A stretch of 64,000 nucleotides of DNA from the NCBI GenBank assembly GCA_001695595.3, contig MBPM02000087.1, forward strand, positions 231,878 through 295,877, in the 5' to 3' direction. Shown here in pieces: positions 22,992-33,158 of the stretch; within the stretch, counting starts at the first letter, position 1; each line of letters opens with the position of its first letter. The position numbers and the translations under genes are program-made. The DNA is from Plasmopara viticola (lineage: Eukaryota > Oomycota > Peronosporomycetes > Peronosporales > Peronosporaceae). The notes under the pieces were generated by a model. It did no database searches. It was not told the DNA's origin and saw only the letters and a list, made by a program, of their open reading frames with translations.

Positions 22992-23026
22992 GCATGAGAA
23001 GCAGGCGCTTTTAAATCGGATGCGAC

Positions 23027-23176
23027 ATGGCTCGACAGGTGATTCATGAATTGTTATCGATTTCGGTGAGTGTGCTGCTACTCACGTACATTCTTGATCA
23101 ACTCGACCGCAGCGTACAGTCAGACGAACGTATCCGACGGAAGTGCTTTGTAGGCAAATTTATCCCATATCGATAA
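23027..23176 (+). CDS. Possible 49-residue single-membrane-segment protein
   Basis: A short ATG frame begins 35 bp after the nucleoporin stop and encodes MARQVIHELL followed by a hydrophobic stretch (SISVSVLLLTYILDQLD) and a basic tail ending GKFIPYR. It has one predicted membrane span and a positively charged C-terminus, as in small organelle-membrane proteins. It overlaps the expected 3' UTR of the upstream gene and contains an internal GTGAGT, so a spliced or non-coding explanation is equally possible. No family is recognised. Confidence 0.25.
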   Translation: MARQVIHELLSISVSVLLLTYILDQLDRSVQSDERIRRKCFVGKFIPYR

Positions 23177-26100
23177 GTGATGGCCCTTTCGCGGCCAAAT
23201 GGTAAATTTTGTTCCCATTCTCTGTATTTCTTTCATGCTATTTAATTTGCTTTAGTACACACGGTTTTTGTGCTTGCGCTCAGGTGCCGCACTAGCAATC
23301 TTGCTCAGCTCTCAACTTTTGAGAGAAGCAATTTATGTGACGGGTTTGAACAACACCTTGCACAGACAAGGTGTGGAAGATACACGTTATGTATTTTCGG
23401 TCTTAAGGGTCCAATAGATTGCAGTTCAAAGTTGACTTTCTTCGCTATCAATACTTTTTTGTCGCGATTGCCTCAGTATACAAACCGGTATAAAGTATTG
23501 ATAGGGTGTCCACTATTTTGCTAGTTCCAAGTGGGAAGTAGATTAAAGCTCGGCTTTATCAATATTCAACAGGCAAGGAATTGATATCATTTTTCGCTCG
23601 TTGATTTCCATACGAAAGGTAGGATTGGACGTAGCGATAACCAAACGGGCAGCAAAATTGCTGTTCGTTGGCCAGGCTAGTCCAAATGACCAAGCCAACG
23701 TCAAAGATTGTTGTACTGGCTTTTGCAAGTGTCTCTGCACCGAAAGCGGCCTTTGCGTCTTAGGCTGCGCCCATTATTCAGGATTTGTCTCTGCGCCTGC
23801 CTCAAGGCTGCACCTGTGCCATGGGCGGCGAGCCTTCCAAAGTTTGCCATCCATTCAGCACTCGAGCAAGAATGGCTTCTTACTTCACCATGAAGAGGAA
23901 TCTCGACCGGTGATCTGCAGATGCCTCCGCCTACGGGTGATATATATGATGAGGAGCGCCACATGCTCTTCAGCGAGTACAATTCTCTACGAAGGCTGCA
24001 ATGAAGCCAAAGATTAGTGATATTGTTGTCCAAACAACCCCTTCGCGTGAGGGTACACCTCTTGAGATGTTAAATTTGATGTCAGAACTTTTGGTAATGC
24101 GAAAGACCGCATCTAGAAAGACAGGGAAGACCGTGGCTTACAGGAAAAAAGAACTGGCCTGTGATGTCATTGTCGAACTATATCAAAGACAATAAGGTCA
24201 AATACAAAAGCCCCCAAGACATTTTTTAGGCAGGTCTAATTTAGTGGGCGAGAGGCTATCCGACTCGACGCGAGCCGCCAGACAGTAACAGTTTCAGGCA
24301 AGAGAAAGAGGTGGACCTTCCGAATGAGTACTATTAGATCGTGGACGCGAGGGGTACACGCATGTACACCCGCGCCATAAGGCCTCTCCGGAGGACCCAC
24401 GCAAACTTTCGGTGGCAATGCGCGCGCTTTAAGCATCGCGTTAAATACCAGTCAAAGATGTCAATTTGCGTCGGATAATCTGGAGATTTCATGAAAATAT
24501 TTCAGCATTGTCATCACGGTCTAGCTAAAACATCTATTTCGGGGTAAGGTGATCTTTCAAAGCATTACAAACAAAATTCCAACCTATTTGGACGAAATAT
24601 TTTACGTCCATGAGATTAGTGTAGAGGAATGAGATATGAAAGGTCCAGCATTTGCCTCTGCCAATCTTCATCAGCTGATAAGGGGTCATTTCGTTTATAG
24701 TTGCTTTGAATATTACGAGTATAAGTTCGTGTTGAATGTTTCTTCAGTCTATGCCGCACACGCGGTAAATTGTCTGCGGCTTGCATACAAAAGGTAGGTG
24801 GTTTTATATATTACGGCAATTTCGCGAGGTTCGGGCGACACTTCATCACGCGGGCGTAGGATTAGATACAACGTGCTACCCGATGTGACGGGGTCACTCG
24901 ATATCATGCACAAAAAAGGCGTGAAGAAAAATATAACACTTTCCGGTGAGCGGCCATTAAGGGGATCAATGTTTATTAGTCTGCAAAGCGTAAAAACACC
25001 GCTGGTACACTGCACGTTTGGACATGGAATCGAAGTTTGTAGAAGTACAAAAGTGAACCTGAACTATTACGACTCACAGCTGTGCAAGTATTGTAATCCC
25101 GGGTTTAACCCAAAACAGGCTAGCAAGTCAATTTCGTCTTACTGCTTCACCTCATAGCTTCAATGGCATTGGCCCACCAGCCAGATTGAGTTTTGATTTC
25201 TAAAAACGTTTGAGATTTACAATGTATCAATGGCATGATGACCTTTAAAAGAGTAAAAGCTTAGTGAATCACAATTGCTTAAAGTTATTTGTGAAAACGT
25301 ACACAAACGTTTGAATCCACAATGCGTCACTGACATAAAGCCACACGAACCTGTTTCAATCAAACGCTCCAACGCAGTAATGCCGTGCTGTCAAAGGGAT
25401 CTACTATTGCCCATGTTGTTCTAAGAAGAAACAATTTCGACTTTTTCACAGGCGATTATGAAGAATTCAGCGCTTAGACATCAAAGCGACAATATACTAG
25501 CTTTTAGTGCAGGCAGTAAAGTTTATACTATCGTGGATGATGCGTGGATCAATGCACCATGTCACATGACCTTCATTCGAGATCTGCGATCTATTGGAAT
25601 GTTGCGCGACTAAAAAAGTGTTTCTATCGGACATCCGAGAGGTGAACGCGGCCAAAAGACGAACGGTGTAAAACAGGGACGAACCAATACTATGATGCGA
25701 GTTGGCATCGTCACGAGGACTCAAAAGCTATGGTCGGAGATTGAATCGAATGCGTCTGACAGCTTTTGTCTTGCTTTCCGAGTTTGAGTTTGGATGTCTT
25801 CATTCTAGCTTACCAATGTAAAAGGATAGAAGGGTCAACAATTGTGGCTTTGTATTTAACTCGACCTTCATGTGACGTTTTTGCCGGGGACTTGTGTTTA
25901 AGAACTGATGTTGCTATGTCCCAATAATTATCGTGCCCTTGCTAACATTACGTGGGAAGCCAAGACTTGTAACGGCTGTTACGTGTCCATCTACTGAGAA
26001 GAAAGACCAGTGTGCGAATTGACGTTGCATAGGGACTAAGCTAGTGATCTATAACCTAGTTCCGTCTGTCTAGAAAAAGTGTGGACCACACAGTACATGT

Positions 26101-27466
26101 CTTCGGCGACTGGTACACGACTTGGAAACGAAGACGATTGTGTGCTTCGTCAAGGGCTCTCCTATATCATAAGTGGGACAGCTCAATCATTATGGAAAGC
26201 AGCTTCTTTCGCAAGTAAAGGCGAGCAGCTGACGCTCTTAATGGTTAAAGACCGCCTCATTCTTCTATCAAATAATAGTGTATGGCAACATATAAGACGC
26301 CGCTGAAAAAATCAGGGCGCAGCTTCGTAACTGGTCTAAATGCGTACAAAGAGGAGATTGCGTAGAAGCTTGCTAGGGACTTTTACTTTTGATATTGAAA
26401 CTTGAATGGCAGACATTGGATGACTCCTCAAAGTATTGCTCCGCATGAGCAGCATATGCACCAGACGATCAAGATTGCTTGTTGCATCGTAAATAGGAAC
26501 AGACCAGATCAACTTCCTCTTTCGACGATGACCCAAGTTCTGATTTATAATCCTTTTCAACTTAGGTGCACAAAAAGGAAAATTATACTACCGTCAAGAT
26601 CTCTTTGCATCGTATTGTCACGTCTCCATTGTCGTCGAAATAGTACTCATACATCCGCTGATTGTCTGGACGTGGGTCAATTCGCCAGCCCAACTGGACG
26701 CTGTGCTCGATTCAATCAAGGGCTCTGCATTTCGAGCCTCAACCGGATAACTTTTCACTCTCAACAGCAAAGGCAAGCGCATGACATTCGCGACGACAAG
26801 ATGCTCATGTTAGCCCAGAAGACAGGCCTCTATTGGGGTCGCAAGGCAGGTACGCGATTCGAACGTCAGTGGCAATAATGGAAGCTCCTTGCGGAATCGT
26901 TACTCTGCCTTTTCTTGGGCACTGTAGCCAGGTACAAAGCTTTGCACGGATTTCACCTCGTTGCCATACACTGCCATCCTAGACATTTGGTCTTTATGGC
27001 GTCTATTTCTATCTAATATAATAGCTATTATAAGGACCAAATGTACAAATAATCAGTTTGCATGTGCCACAGCTGCAACTGAAGTGCAGCCAGTCACACT
27101 CGTGCATTCGCTTTACTACCTCGCAGTCCTATTTGCGACAGACTCGGCGTTGCCTTCCTCATGCAGCCAGGTCTTACAAGTGATTGCAATAGTAACCGTT
27201 TCGACCAGCGACCCATCCTGTTGAGTTTGTGACCTTGTTTCTCTCGTCGAGGTTGCGCAATTAGGGATGACACATATTGTAGTATTGCGTATTGCCCACT
27301 TTGGCCGACGTGGTAATTTAAGATGACACTATGTATGAGGACACCACTATATATTGTCCATGACAATAATTCTGTCAATAAAGCAAAACTCGTGTCGCCC
27401 CACGATCGCAAATAGACATTGCGTGGTATTTTTTTGGCTCACTACGTCATCGGATCCTTTTTCAAA
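23177..27466. other. Gene-poor stretch with unassigned short frames
   Basis: No gene here is supported. A 64-codon plus-strand frame at 24001-24195 (MKPKISDIVVQTTPSREG...) and a 158-codon plus-strand frame at 26402-26878 are the best-looking frames, but neither shows a recognisable motif or splice context. Minus-strand frames around 23540-24030 and 25497-25724 are similarly anonymous. Decayed retroelement sequence is the most likely content. The last few hundred bases contain the 3' flank of SKP1. Confidence 0.5.
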
Positions 27467-28138
27467 TCACGCCTCTTCACACCACTTGTTCTCTTCGCGA
27501 ATCTGCGCCTCCTCTTCCGGCGTAAAATCGTTTACAATGTTAAACGTCTCACGAATTTCCTGCGGCGTCTTGCCCTTAATCATACTCGCAACCTTGGCAC
27601 ATGCCAAGTCTAATAGACTCTTAATGTCCATGTAATTCGCAGCGAGAATGAGCTCAAACAAAATCTCTTGCTCTATGTCGACAAAATTCGCGTCCCAATC
27701 CGACACAACGTCGTGCATGTCGGCGCTTTTCAGTGGCTAACAGAACAAGTATACACCTATTATACACATACGCATACGCTTTCCAACCACTGCCCTCACC
27801 GACCTTTTCAATCTCGCGCATGGGATTATTGTTATGGTGGCTGCAAAACTCAATCACTTTCGAGAGGACCGGACTCTTGACATTTGGCAACGGAATCTCT
27901 TGCACTTCATCGTCGTCTGCATCGTCTGTTGCCAAAAAGACCCATTAAAAAATGCCAAAACTTGAGCTTTCTTAGTAAGGCGAGCGGTACCCGAAATCAA
28001 CGTCTTGACGAGCTCGCTCATGGCCGCAACACTGCGCGACACTTCAAAGCTATCGCCATCCATTGACACTAAATTCACTTTGCGCGCGTCTTCCTCTTGC
28101 TTGGGCGTGTCCTGCGCGGGGGCAGCGGCATCTGACAT
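27467..28138 (-). CDS. SKP1: SKP1, adaptor of SCF ubiquitin ligases (three exons)
   Basis: Exons 28138-27991, 27925-27804 and 27736-27467 encode 179 residues, close to the usual length. The N-terminal BTB/POZ-like part carries [18 protein letters not shown]. After the first intron it continues [19 protein letters not shown]. The C-terminal part contains the hallmark [20 protein letters not shown], then [19 protein letters not shown], and ends EENKWCEEA, the F-box-binding surface. SKP1 links cullin-1 to F-box proteins. Introns are 65 and 67 nt; the second uses a GTCGGT donor chosen because only it keeps the frame into the conserved PLKS segment. The acidic insertion DDADDDEVQ before EIPLP is typical of eukaryotic SKP1. 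The upstream ATG-like frame starts with TTG and was not used. It lies 88 bp downstream of the anoctamin gene, same strand. Confidence 0.93.
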
Positions 28139-28226
28139 GATCAAATTTTTATCTTCTTCGACTCTTCACTTTAAGGGATAAATTTCACCTAAACAATGGC
28201 CATTGATTGGCTAAAACGATTGACCT

Positions 28227-31208
28227 TCACTCTTGCCATCGCGCGGCCAGTGTCCGTGCACTCTCATGCTTGGCAAGCTCCCGCTCCCGTCGTAACTTTG
28301 CAGCCACGGCACGGGGTACAGAGGGTACGGCGCACGCGAGCCAGACTTGCAGCAGTAAGAGGACGTGTTCAATCCCAAAGACAAGCCACACTTTGTGCGT
28401 CGGCGTCACGTCGGGGAACGCGCGTTCAAACAACGACGTCGAGTACGCCAATTGAAAGCAGTTTGTCAGGACAGCGAGGACGCTCATCACCTGTAACACG
28501 TGTAACCAGACCCCGATCCCACTGGCTTTGTGGGCCAGCGGCCGTTGTCGCGTGTGACAGAGTTTAAACGCATCGGTGCGGAGCTCGAGGACGTTGTTTA
28601 CGAGCGCCAGGACGGGCGCGAGGGGAAACGCGAGGGAGAAGCACGAGACGTAGCCGAATTGGACGAGCATTTCCGTATAATCTTCAAACGTGTCGTAGGG
28701 TTTCAAGCCCGCTTCTTCCCACGCTTGATCCGACGCTTGTTCGAGGCGGACACACTGCGCGTGGATCATGGCATTGCTGCTCAGGATGGCATCACTCAAG
28801 GTGGCCGTGCCGCGAGGACGAGCGGGGCCCGTTGTGTGCTTATTAAAGATCGTAGACTGTTGAAACTTGGCATTGCTCGCGCGTTTTTTCGCGCGCGCAT
28901 CGAGACGACGCCGCACAAAGGGGTACACGGTCTCCATGACGTTTTTCCACAATTGCCCCGTGACCATGAACGACGCCAGTTGAATGGCAACGCGCACCAT
29001 GTTATTGGACGAAGGGGAAGCGCCGGTCGTGGCGTGGGACGCGGCGTGGGGGGCAAAGGCGGAATAGTACAAGGAGGCAAACACGTGCACGAACCGAAAG
29101 GAAAAGACTTTGAGGATCAAGTGGCTTTGAAACCGCGACTCGGTGCGATGGTTTTCCCACTGATTCAGCCCGCGTGCCGCGCGCGTAAACGCAGCATCGA
29201 GCACGGGAATCAAGAGGCCGTAGAGCAGCGGCGTGAGCAAGAGGTAGATCCAAAAATCCCACCGTACCCCCAAGTGCGCCAACGCGCGCAGCTCCTCTAA
29301 CGTGATCGTCCCGGACGCTTTCATTTGCGCCGCAATGACACTTGCTTCGTGTTTCGTTGCCAGCGAATTCGCTTCGAGCCGATCTCGGGTCGAAAACGCA
29401 CTGTATGCAAGGGCCACCACGGCCCCGATACTTATGGCTACACACGGAAACGTGACGCTGTACTTGGCGGCTCTCTTCCAAAGAGCATAGTAGCGCTCTC
29501 CTCGGTCAAAGTCCTTGCCTTCTCTTTCATTGGACGAAAGAACCTGGCCGTAAAATTCCGGACGAGTGACTTCTTCGTCTTCGTACCCCCACGTACCCCA
29601 GTGATACGCCAACCCTGCCGCTCGGCGGCGCCACGCGAGGATAAAGAAGGACGTCCACGTGGTCATCAACAGGGCGTAGACCGGCGCGGCCGGATGGTCC
29701 AGTTGATGCGACGAAAGTTGCAACGAGAACAAAAGCACGCCCGCGACACTGGGGACCACGAGCCACTGCGTGTAGAGTTCCATCCACGCAAAGTAAAAGG
29801 CCACGCGTTCGCCATAGTATTGGGCCACGTCGTCCAATGGTTGCTGCAAGAGGTTACGAAGGACACGACCAGTACGAAAATCCGAGTTTTGCTCGTTGGA
29901 TAAAAGCAACGGGCGCCAGAACGTCACCCATCGCGTTTGCAGCAAGGCCAAGTCTTGCTTGTGCAGTGGGTACATTTGCACGACGTACCGAGCCGCCAGG
30001 GCGCAACATTCATTTAAGCCAGCGCCGCCGTCCCTCTCGGGCGCGGTCAATAGCGCATGGACAATCCGTTGCTTTTCACTATCCAAAAAGTGGATTGTTT
30101 GGCGCTTGGCATCAAAATCGGCAAAACTCGAGCGTAATGGACACGTGAATACCATCCACACGTGATCAAACCGTCGCCGTTTGCGGAGTCGCAACCGCTC
30201 GGCACCTACTTCCAGCACGCGTTGCGGCGCGCGAACTTTGAGCAACGATTGCTTTCCATCCAGCGACAATAAGCGCTTGAGTTGCAATCCAGTCGCTCGG
30301 ATGCGATTAAGGATTAAAGCCCGATCGTTTGGAAAATCCGTTGGAAACGGATTTGTTCTTGGATCTTGGAAATCCACTTTTTCTTCGTACTTGGATGGTT
30401 TGAGCAAAATGGCAAAATCAAATTCATCTTCTAGGTTGTCGACATGCTCTGGGGCTTCTAAAGCACTTGAAGGAGCACCGTCTTCACTAGTCTCTTCAAT
30501 CTCCTTAGCACAAGGAGTCAAGCTGATTGGATTTTCAGATGCGATTTGTTTTGATGGATTATTCTCGGATTCTGGTCCCAAATCCATGAAAGATTGTGCT
30601 TCCGGACAATTGACACTTGGATTTATAGGTTGCGATTGTTTTAGCGACGATTGCCATTGTACTTGCTTTTGACAAAGAGAAGAACGTGGAGGCGCAAGGG
30701 ATTGAGGTAGCATCATTGGTGGCTGCACTTGTGGTGCTGGCACCTTGGATTGTTGCATACACTCGAGCTTTATCTCAGAAATGTCCATACAATCCACTGA
30801 ATTCTTTGCTGATTTTTTATTGCACTCAGCTACTACTCGAAGCTCGCCGCCTTGTTGCCGAGTTTGCTGCACTTGTTTCTGAATAAATCCATTCGCATCG
30901 AGTAAACGTACTGGATTATCAGACCCTTGCTCAGGACGTGTAACCATCGAATCCTGCGTGGCCGGATTTTCGTAACTAATCTTCAGCTTCGTGTCCGTCT
31001 TGATCGATTGCTGGTTCCCATGCGTCTTTTTCCAACAAGGTTGCAAGGACATTGGAGAGAACGAAGCCGGTCGAAACGGGGTACGAGGTGGCCGTCCAGT
31101 GGCATGTTGCAAAGGGACGGATCCTGGCCTCGTCGCTCGGACTTGAAGCTCGTCCAACGCTTGAGTGACGGCCACAGCCGCTTTGAACGTGGACGAGGGC
31201 GGTTCCAT
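28227..31208 (-). CDS. Anoctamin/TMEM16-family membrane protein
   Basis: Intronless, 993 residues. Residues 1-255 are Q/P-rich and disordered, longer than in most relatives. The anoctamin dimerisation-type cytoplasmic domain follows (about 260-460). About ten membrane segments run from about 465 to 965. Family hallmarks: VAQYYGERVAFYFAW (461-475), the segment EMLVQFGYVSCFSLAFPLAP (846-865), and NNVLELRTDAFKL (871-883), where E875 and D879 match the calcium-binding acidic residues of TMEM16 proteins, as does E846. Family members are calcium-activated phospholipid scramblases or chloride channels; which of these applies here cannot be read from sequence. The acidic sites being intact suggests calcium control. 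It lies between the BT1 transporter (163 bp upstream) and SKP1 on the same strand. Confidence 0.88.
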   Translation of the reverse strand: MEPPSSTFKAAVAVTQALDELQVRATRPGSVPLQHATGRPPRTPFRPASFSPMSLQPCWKKTHGNQQSIKTDTKLKISYENPATQDSMVTRPEQGSDNPVRLLDANGFIQKQVQQTRQQGGELRVVAECNKKSAKNSVDCMDISEIKLECMQQSKVPAPQVQPPMMLPQSLAPPRSSLCQKQVQWQSSLKQSQPINPSVNCPEAQSFMDLGPESENNPSKQIASENPISLTPCAKEIEETSEDGAPSSALEAPEHVDNLEDEFDFAILLKPSKYEEKVDFQDPRTNPFPTDFPNDRALILNRIRATGLQLKRLLSLDGKQSLLKVRAPQRVLEVGAERLRLRKRRRFDHVWMVFTCPLRSSFADFDAKRQTIHFLDSEKQRIVHALLTAPERDGGAGLNECCALAARYVVQMYPLHKQDLALLQTRWVTFWRPLLLSNEQNSDFRTGRVLRNLLQQPLDDVAQYYGERVAFYFAWMELYTQWLVVPSVAGVLLFSLQLSSHQLDHPAAPVYALLMTTWTSFFILAWRRRAAGLAYHWGTWGYEDEEVTRPEFYGQVLSSNEREGKDFDRGERYYALWKRAAKYSVTFPCVAISIGAVVALAYSAFSTRDRLEANSLATKHEASVIAAQMKASGTITLEELRALAHLGVRWDFWIYLLLTPLLYGLLIPVLDAAFTRAARGLNQWENHRTESRFQSHLILKVFSFRFVHVFASLYYSAFAPHAASHATTGASPSSNNMVRVAIQLASFMVTGQLWKNVMETVYPFVRRRLDARAKKRASNAKFQQSTIFNKHTTGPARPRGTATLSDAILSSNAMIHAQCVRLEQASDQAWEEAGLKPYDTFEDYTEMLVQFGYVSCFSLAFPLAPVLALVNNVLELRTDAFKLCHTRQRPLAHKASGIGVWLHVLQVMSVLAVLTNCFQLAYSTSLFERAFPDVTPTHKVWLVFGIEHVLLLLQVWLACAVPSVPRAVAAKLRRERELAKHESARTLAARWQE

Positions 31209-31371
31209 CGTGCAACGAGTGCAATGAATGAATCACAAAGAATCCAAAGTGGCGCCATGTACTCGTATTCTTGTTGCTCTTGGATGAAACGCTTTATTTA
31301 AACGGTCGAGGGATCAAGTTGCAAAATCTAAAATTAATCTACGAAAGGGGCAAAAAGGTCGATTGTGGCCA

Positions 31372-33000
31372 CTAGCAGCCGTGGCCCCCCACGAGCACAT
31401 GGCAGGGCGCGACGATGGCCACGAGACTCAAGCTTGTGACCCAGAGGAACCCAATAATGTACATGCCAACCACGAGCGCTGCGCCAGAGGGAGACATCTC
31501 CTGAATCATTTCTTCCTGGTGGTCCGGACCCGTGGGCAACAAGCGACGGGTCAAGCCCAGGACGGGCACCAGTGGCAAAAAACTCGTGAGAATTGATAAT
31601 TTCCACACGCCGTGAAAATCGTGGGGTACTTTGACCAAATCGGGCAAATCGACGGGCCACAAGGCCAGCAACATGTTGGCAATGGTCGTGGCCATGGCTT
31701 GCGCGAGATTCGTGACGCTAGTGAGCAGTGCAAAGGCCACGCCTTCTTGGTGGACGGGACACACGGTCACAAAGAGTTGGGCCACGGGCAGGTACTGGAA
31801 CCCACGGGCGAACGAGGTGCCCGCGGCGTCGCCCATGGCAAAGAGAAACGGGGACAGGCCCAGTTTGTCATTGACGTGCCACACGAGCAAGACGTTGGCC
31901 AGTGAAAAGAGTGTGACCACACTACTTGTGGCATAGTACACTTTGTGGTACGGCGCGTTGCAGTGGGGCAAAATGTGCGTGCGGTACAGCGCAATGGCCA
32001 CGAACGTGACACTGGTACCCATGGCACTGAGGGCCCCATACTGAAACGGGGTAAAGTGGTACGCGACTTTGAGGTAATTGCCCCACGCCGCATTCGGGAC
32101 GATAAAGAGATTGACGAGAATGAGGTACGTGACTGGTTGCCACGTCGCACGTCGTTGCAGCATTCGCCAGAGTCCGGCCACTTGGTCGCGCCAAGACAAG
32201 GGCGGGGGTCCTTTTGGTTCATTGAACGCGGTCAAGGCGGGGAGTACCACTACGAGCGGTACCAGTGCGAGAAACGCAAATTGGTGTACCATGGCGGCGG
32301 TACCATTGGCATTGCTGAAGATTGCGCCGAGCCAATACCCGACGATCTCGCTCCCAAACCGACAGAGGTAGACAATTGTCTGGAGATCCGATTGCGGACG
32401 TGGCTGGTCTTGTTGCAGCTCGGTCGCGTTGGTTCTCGGTGGCTTTTGCTTCATTTGCAACACGCGATGGGCCACGAGGGCGTCCGCCATCACATCTGCC
32501 ATCACGACGCCAATGGTAGCCCCAAAGAGAAGGAACGTGAAGGAAATGATACCGAGTGCGTTCGAGGCGCTGGCCATGGACAATACGACGTGAAAGAAGG
32601 ACGCAATGAGGCATCCCGTGCCCAGGTAGGGGGTAAAGCGCTGGTCGTGGATGGGGAAGGCATCGGGCAAGAGGCCAAAGAGCACTTTGAAGGTCCACGG
32701 CAGCGCGCGAACGACCGCGATGGTGTTGAGTTGAGCATCCGAAGCATCTAACGCGCGTGGAAAGAACTCGATGATGGCTTGCGGAAACGCGTACATGAGC
32801 CCCGTACTGATGTACGTCAAGGGAATGGCGCGCGAGTCGCGACTCCAGATCGACTCGGGGACAAGAGGAGGGAGCAATAACTCTTTATCGTGGCTTGCGA
32901 TGCGCTTGGGGTTGATTGGATCACTGAGCGATACGTAGTGACTGGCAGTAGAGGAGCTCAATGCCTCGTCGGGCGTAGCATGGTGTACCACGCGCTTCAT
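31372..33000 (-). CDS. BT1-family (folate/biopterin-type) transporter
   Basis: Intronless, 542 residues with about twelve hydrophobic segments of the major facilitator fold. The first conserved block is LPWTFKVLFGLLPDAFPI (100-117) followed by an arginine-containing loop, and the second is GVVMADVMADALV (164-176), both hallmarks of the BT1/FBT family. The N-terminal 55 residues and the segment around 180-200 (KQKPPRTNATELQQDQPRPQ) are hydrophilic. Relatives in Leishmania carry folate and biopterin; oomycetes have a large expanded BT1 family, and the substrate of this member is unknown. It starts at ATG 33000 and is divergent with the DegT-like gene, 158 bp between starts. Confidence 0.85.
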   Translation of the reverse strand: MKRVVHHATPDEALSSSTASHYVSLSDPINPKRIASHDKELLLPPLVPESIWSRDSRAIPLTYISTGLMYAFPQAIIEFFPRALDASDAQLNTIAVVRALPWTFKVLFGLLPDAFPIHDQRFTPYLGTGCLIASFFHVVLSMASASNALGIISFTFLLFGATIGVVMADVMADALVAHRVLQMKQKPPRTNATELQQDQPRPQSDLQTIVYLCRFGSEIVGYWLGAIFSNANGTAAMVHQFAFLALVPLVVVLPALTAFNEPKGPPPLSWRDQVAGLWRMLQRRATWQPVTYLILVNLFIVPNAAWGNYLKVAYHFTPFQYGALSAMGTSVTFVAIALYRTHILPHCNAPYHKVYYATSSVVTLFSLANVLLVWHVNDKLGLSPFLFAMGDAAGTSFARGFQYLPVAQLFVTVCPVHQEGVAFALLTSVTNLAQAMATTIANMLLALWPVDLPDLVKVPHDFHGVWKLSILTSFLPLVPVLGLTRRLLPTGPDHQEEMIQEMSPSGAALVVGMYIIGFLWVTSLSLVAIVAPCHVLVGGHGC

Positions 33001-33158
33001 TGCACGATGAACCGATTGGGTACGGCACCTCTTGGTCGCGTTCAGTATCTTTTGAGGCTAGTACCGGTAATATAGGGACATGTTTTTGCCAATACGATTG
33101 TTTGATGGATTGTTACCGGTATCTTACCCAATATTGGGCATACGTCATTCCTGTTGAT
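33001..33158. promoter_or_regulatory. 158-bp divergent intergenic region (BT1 / DegT-like)
   Basis: This short interval lies between two outward-facing genes and must carry both promoters. The DegT frame is open back to 33000 but has no ATG before 33159, so coding there is unlikely. Confidence 0.45.

Noticed and set aside
28530..29300. 256-codon plus-strand frame
   Set aside because: It is exactly antisense to the anoctamin gene, arginine- and glycine-rich, and explained by GC-rich codon use of the real gene.
31945..32751. 268-codon plus-strand frame
   Set aside because: Antisense shadow of the BT1 transporter with no motif of its own.
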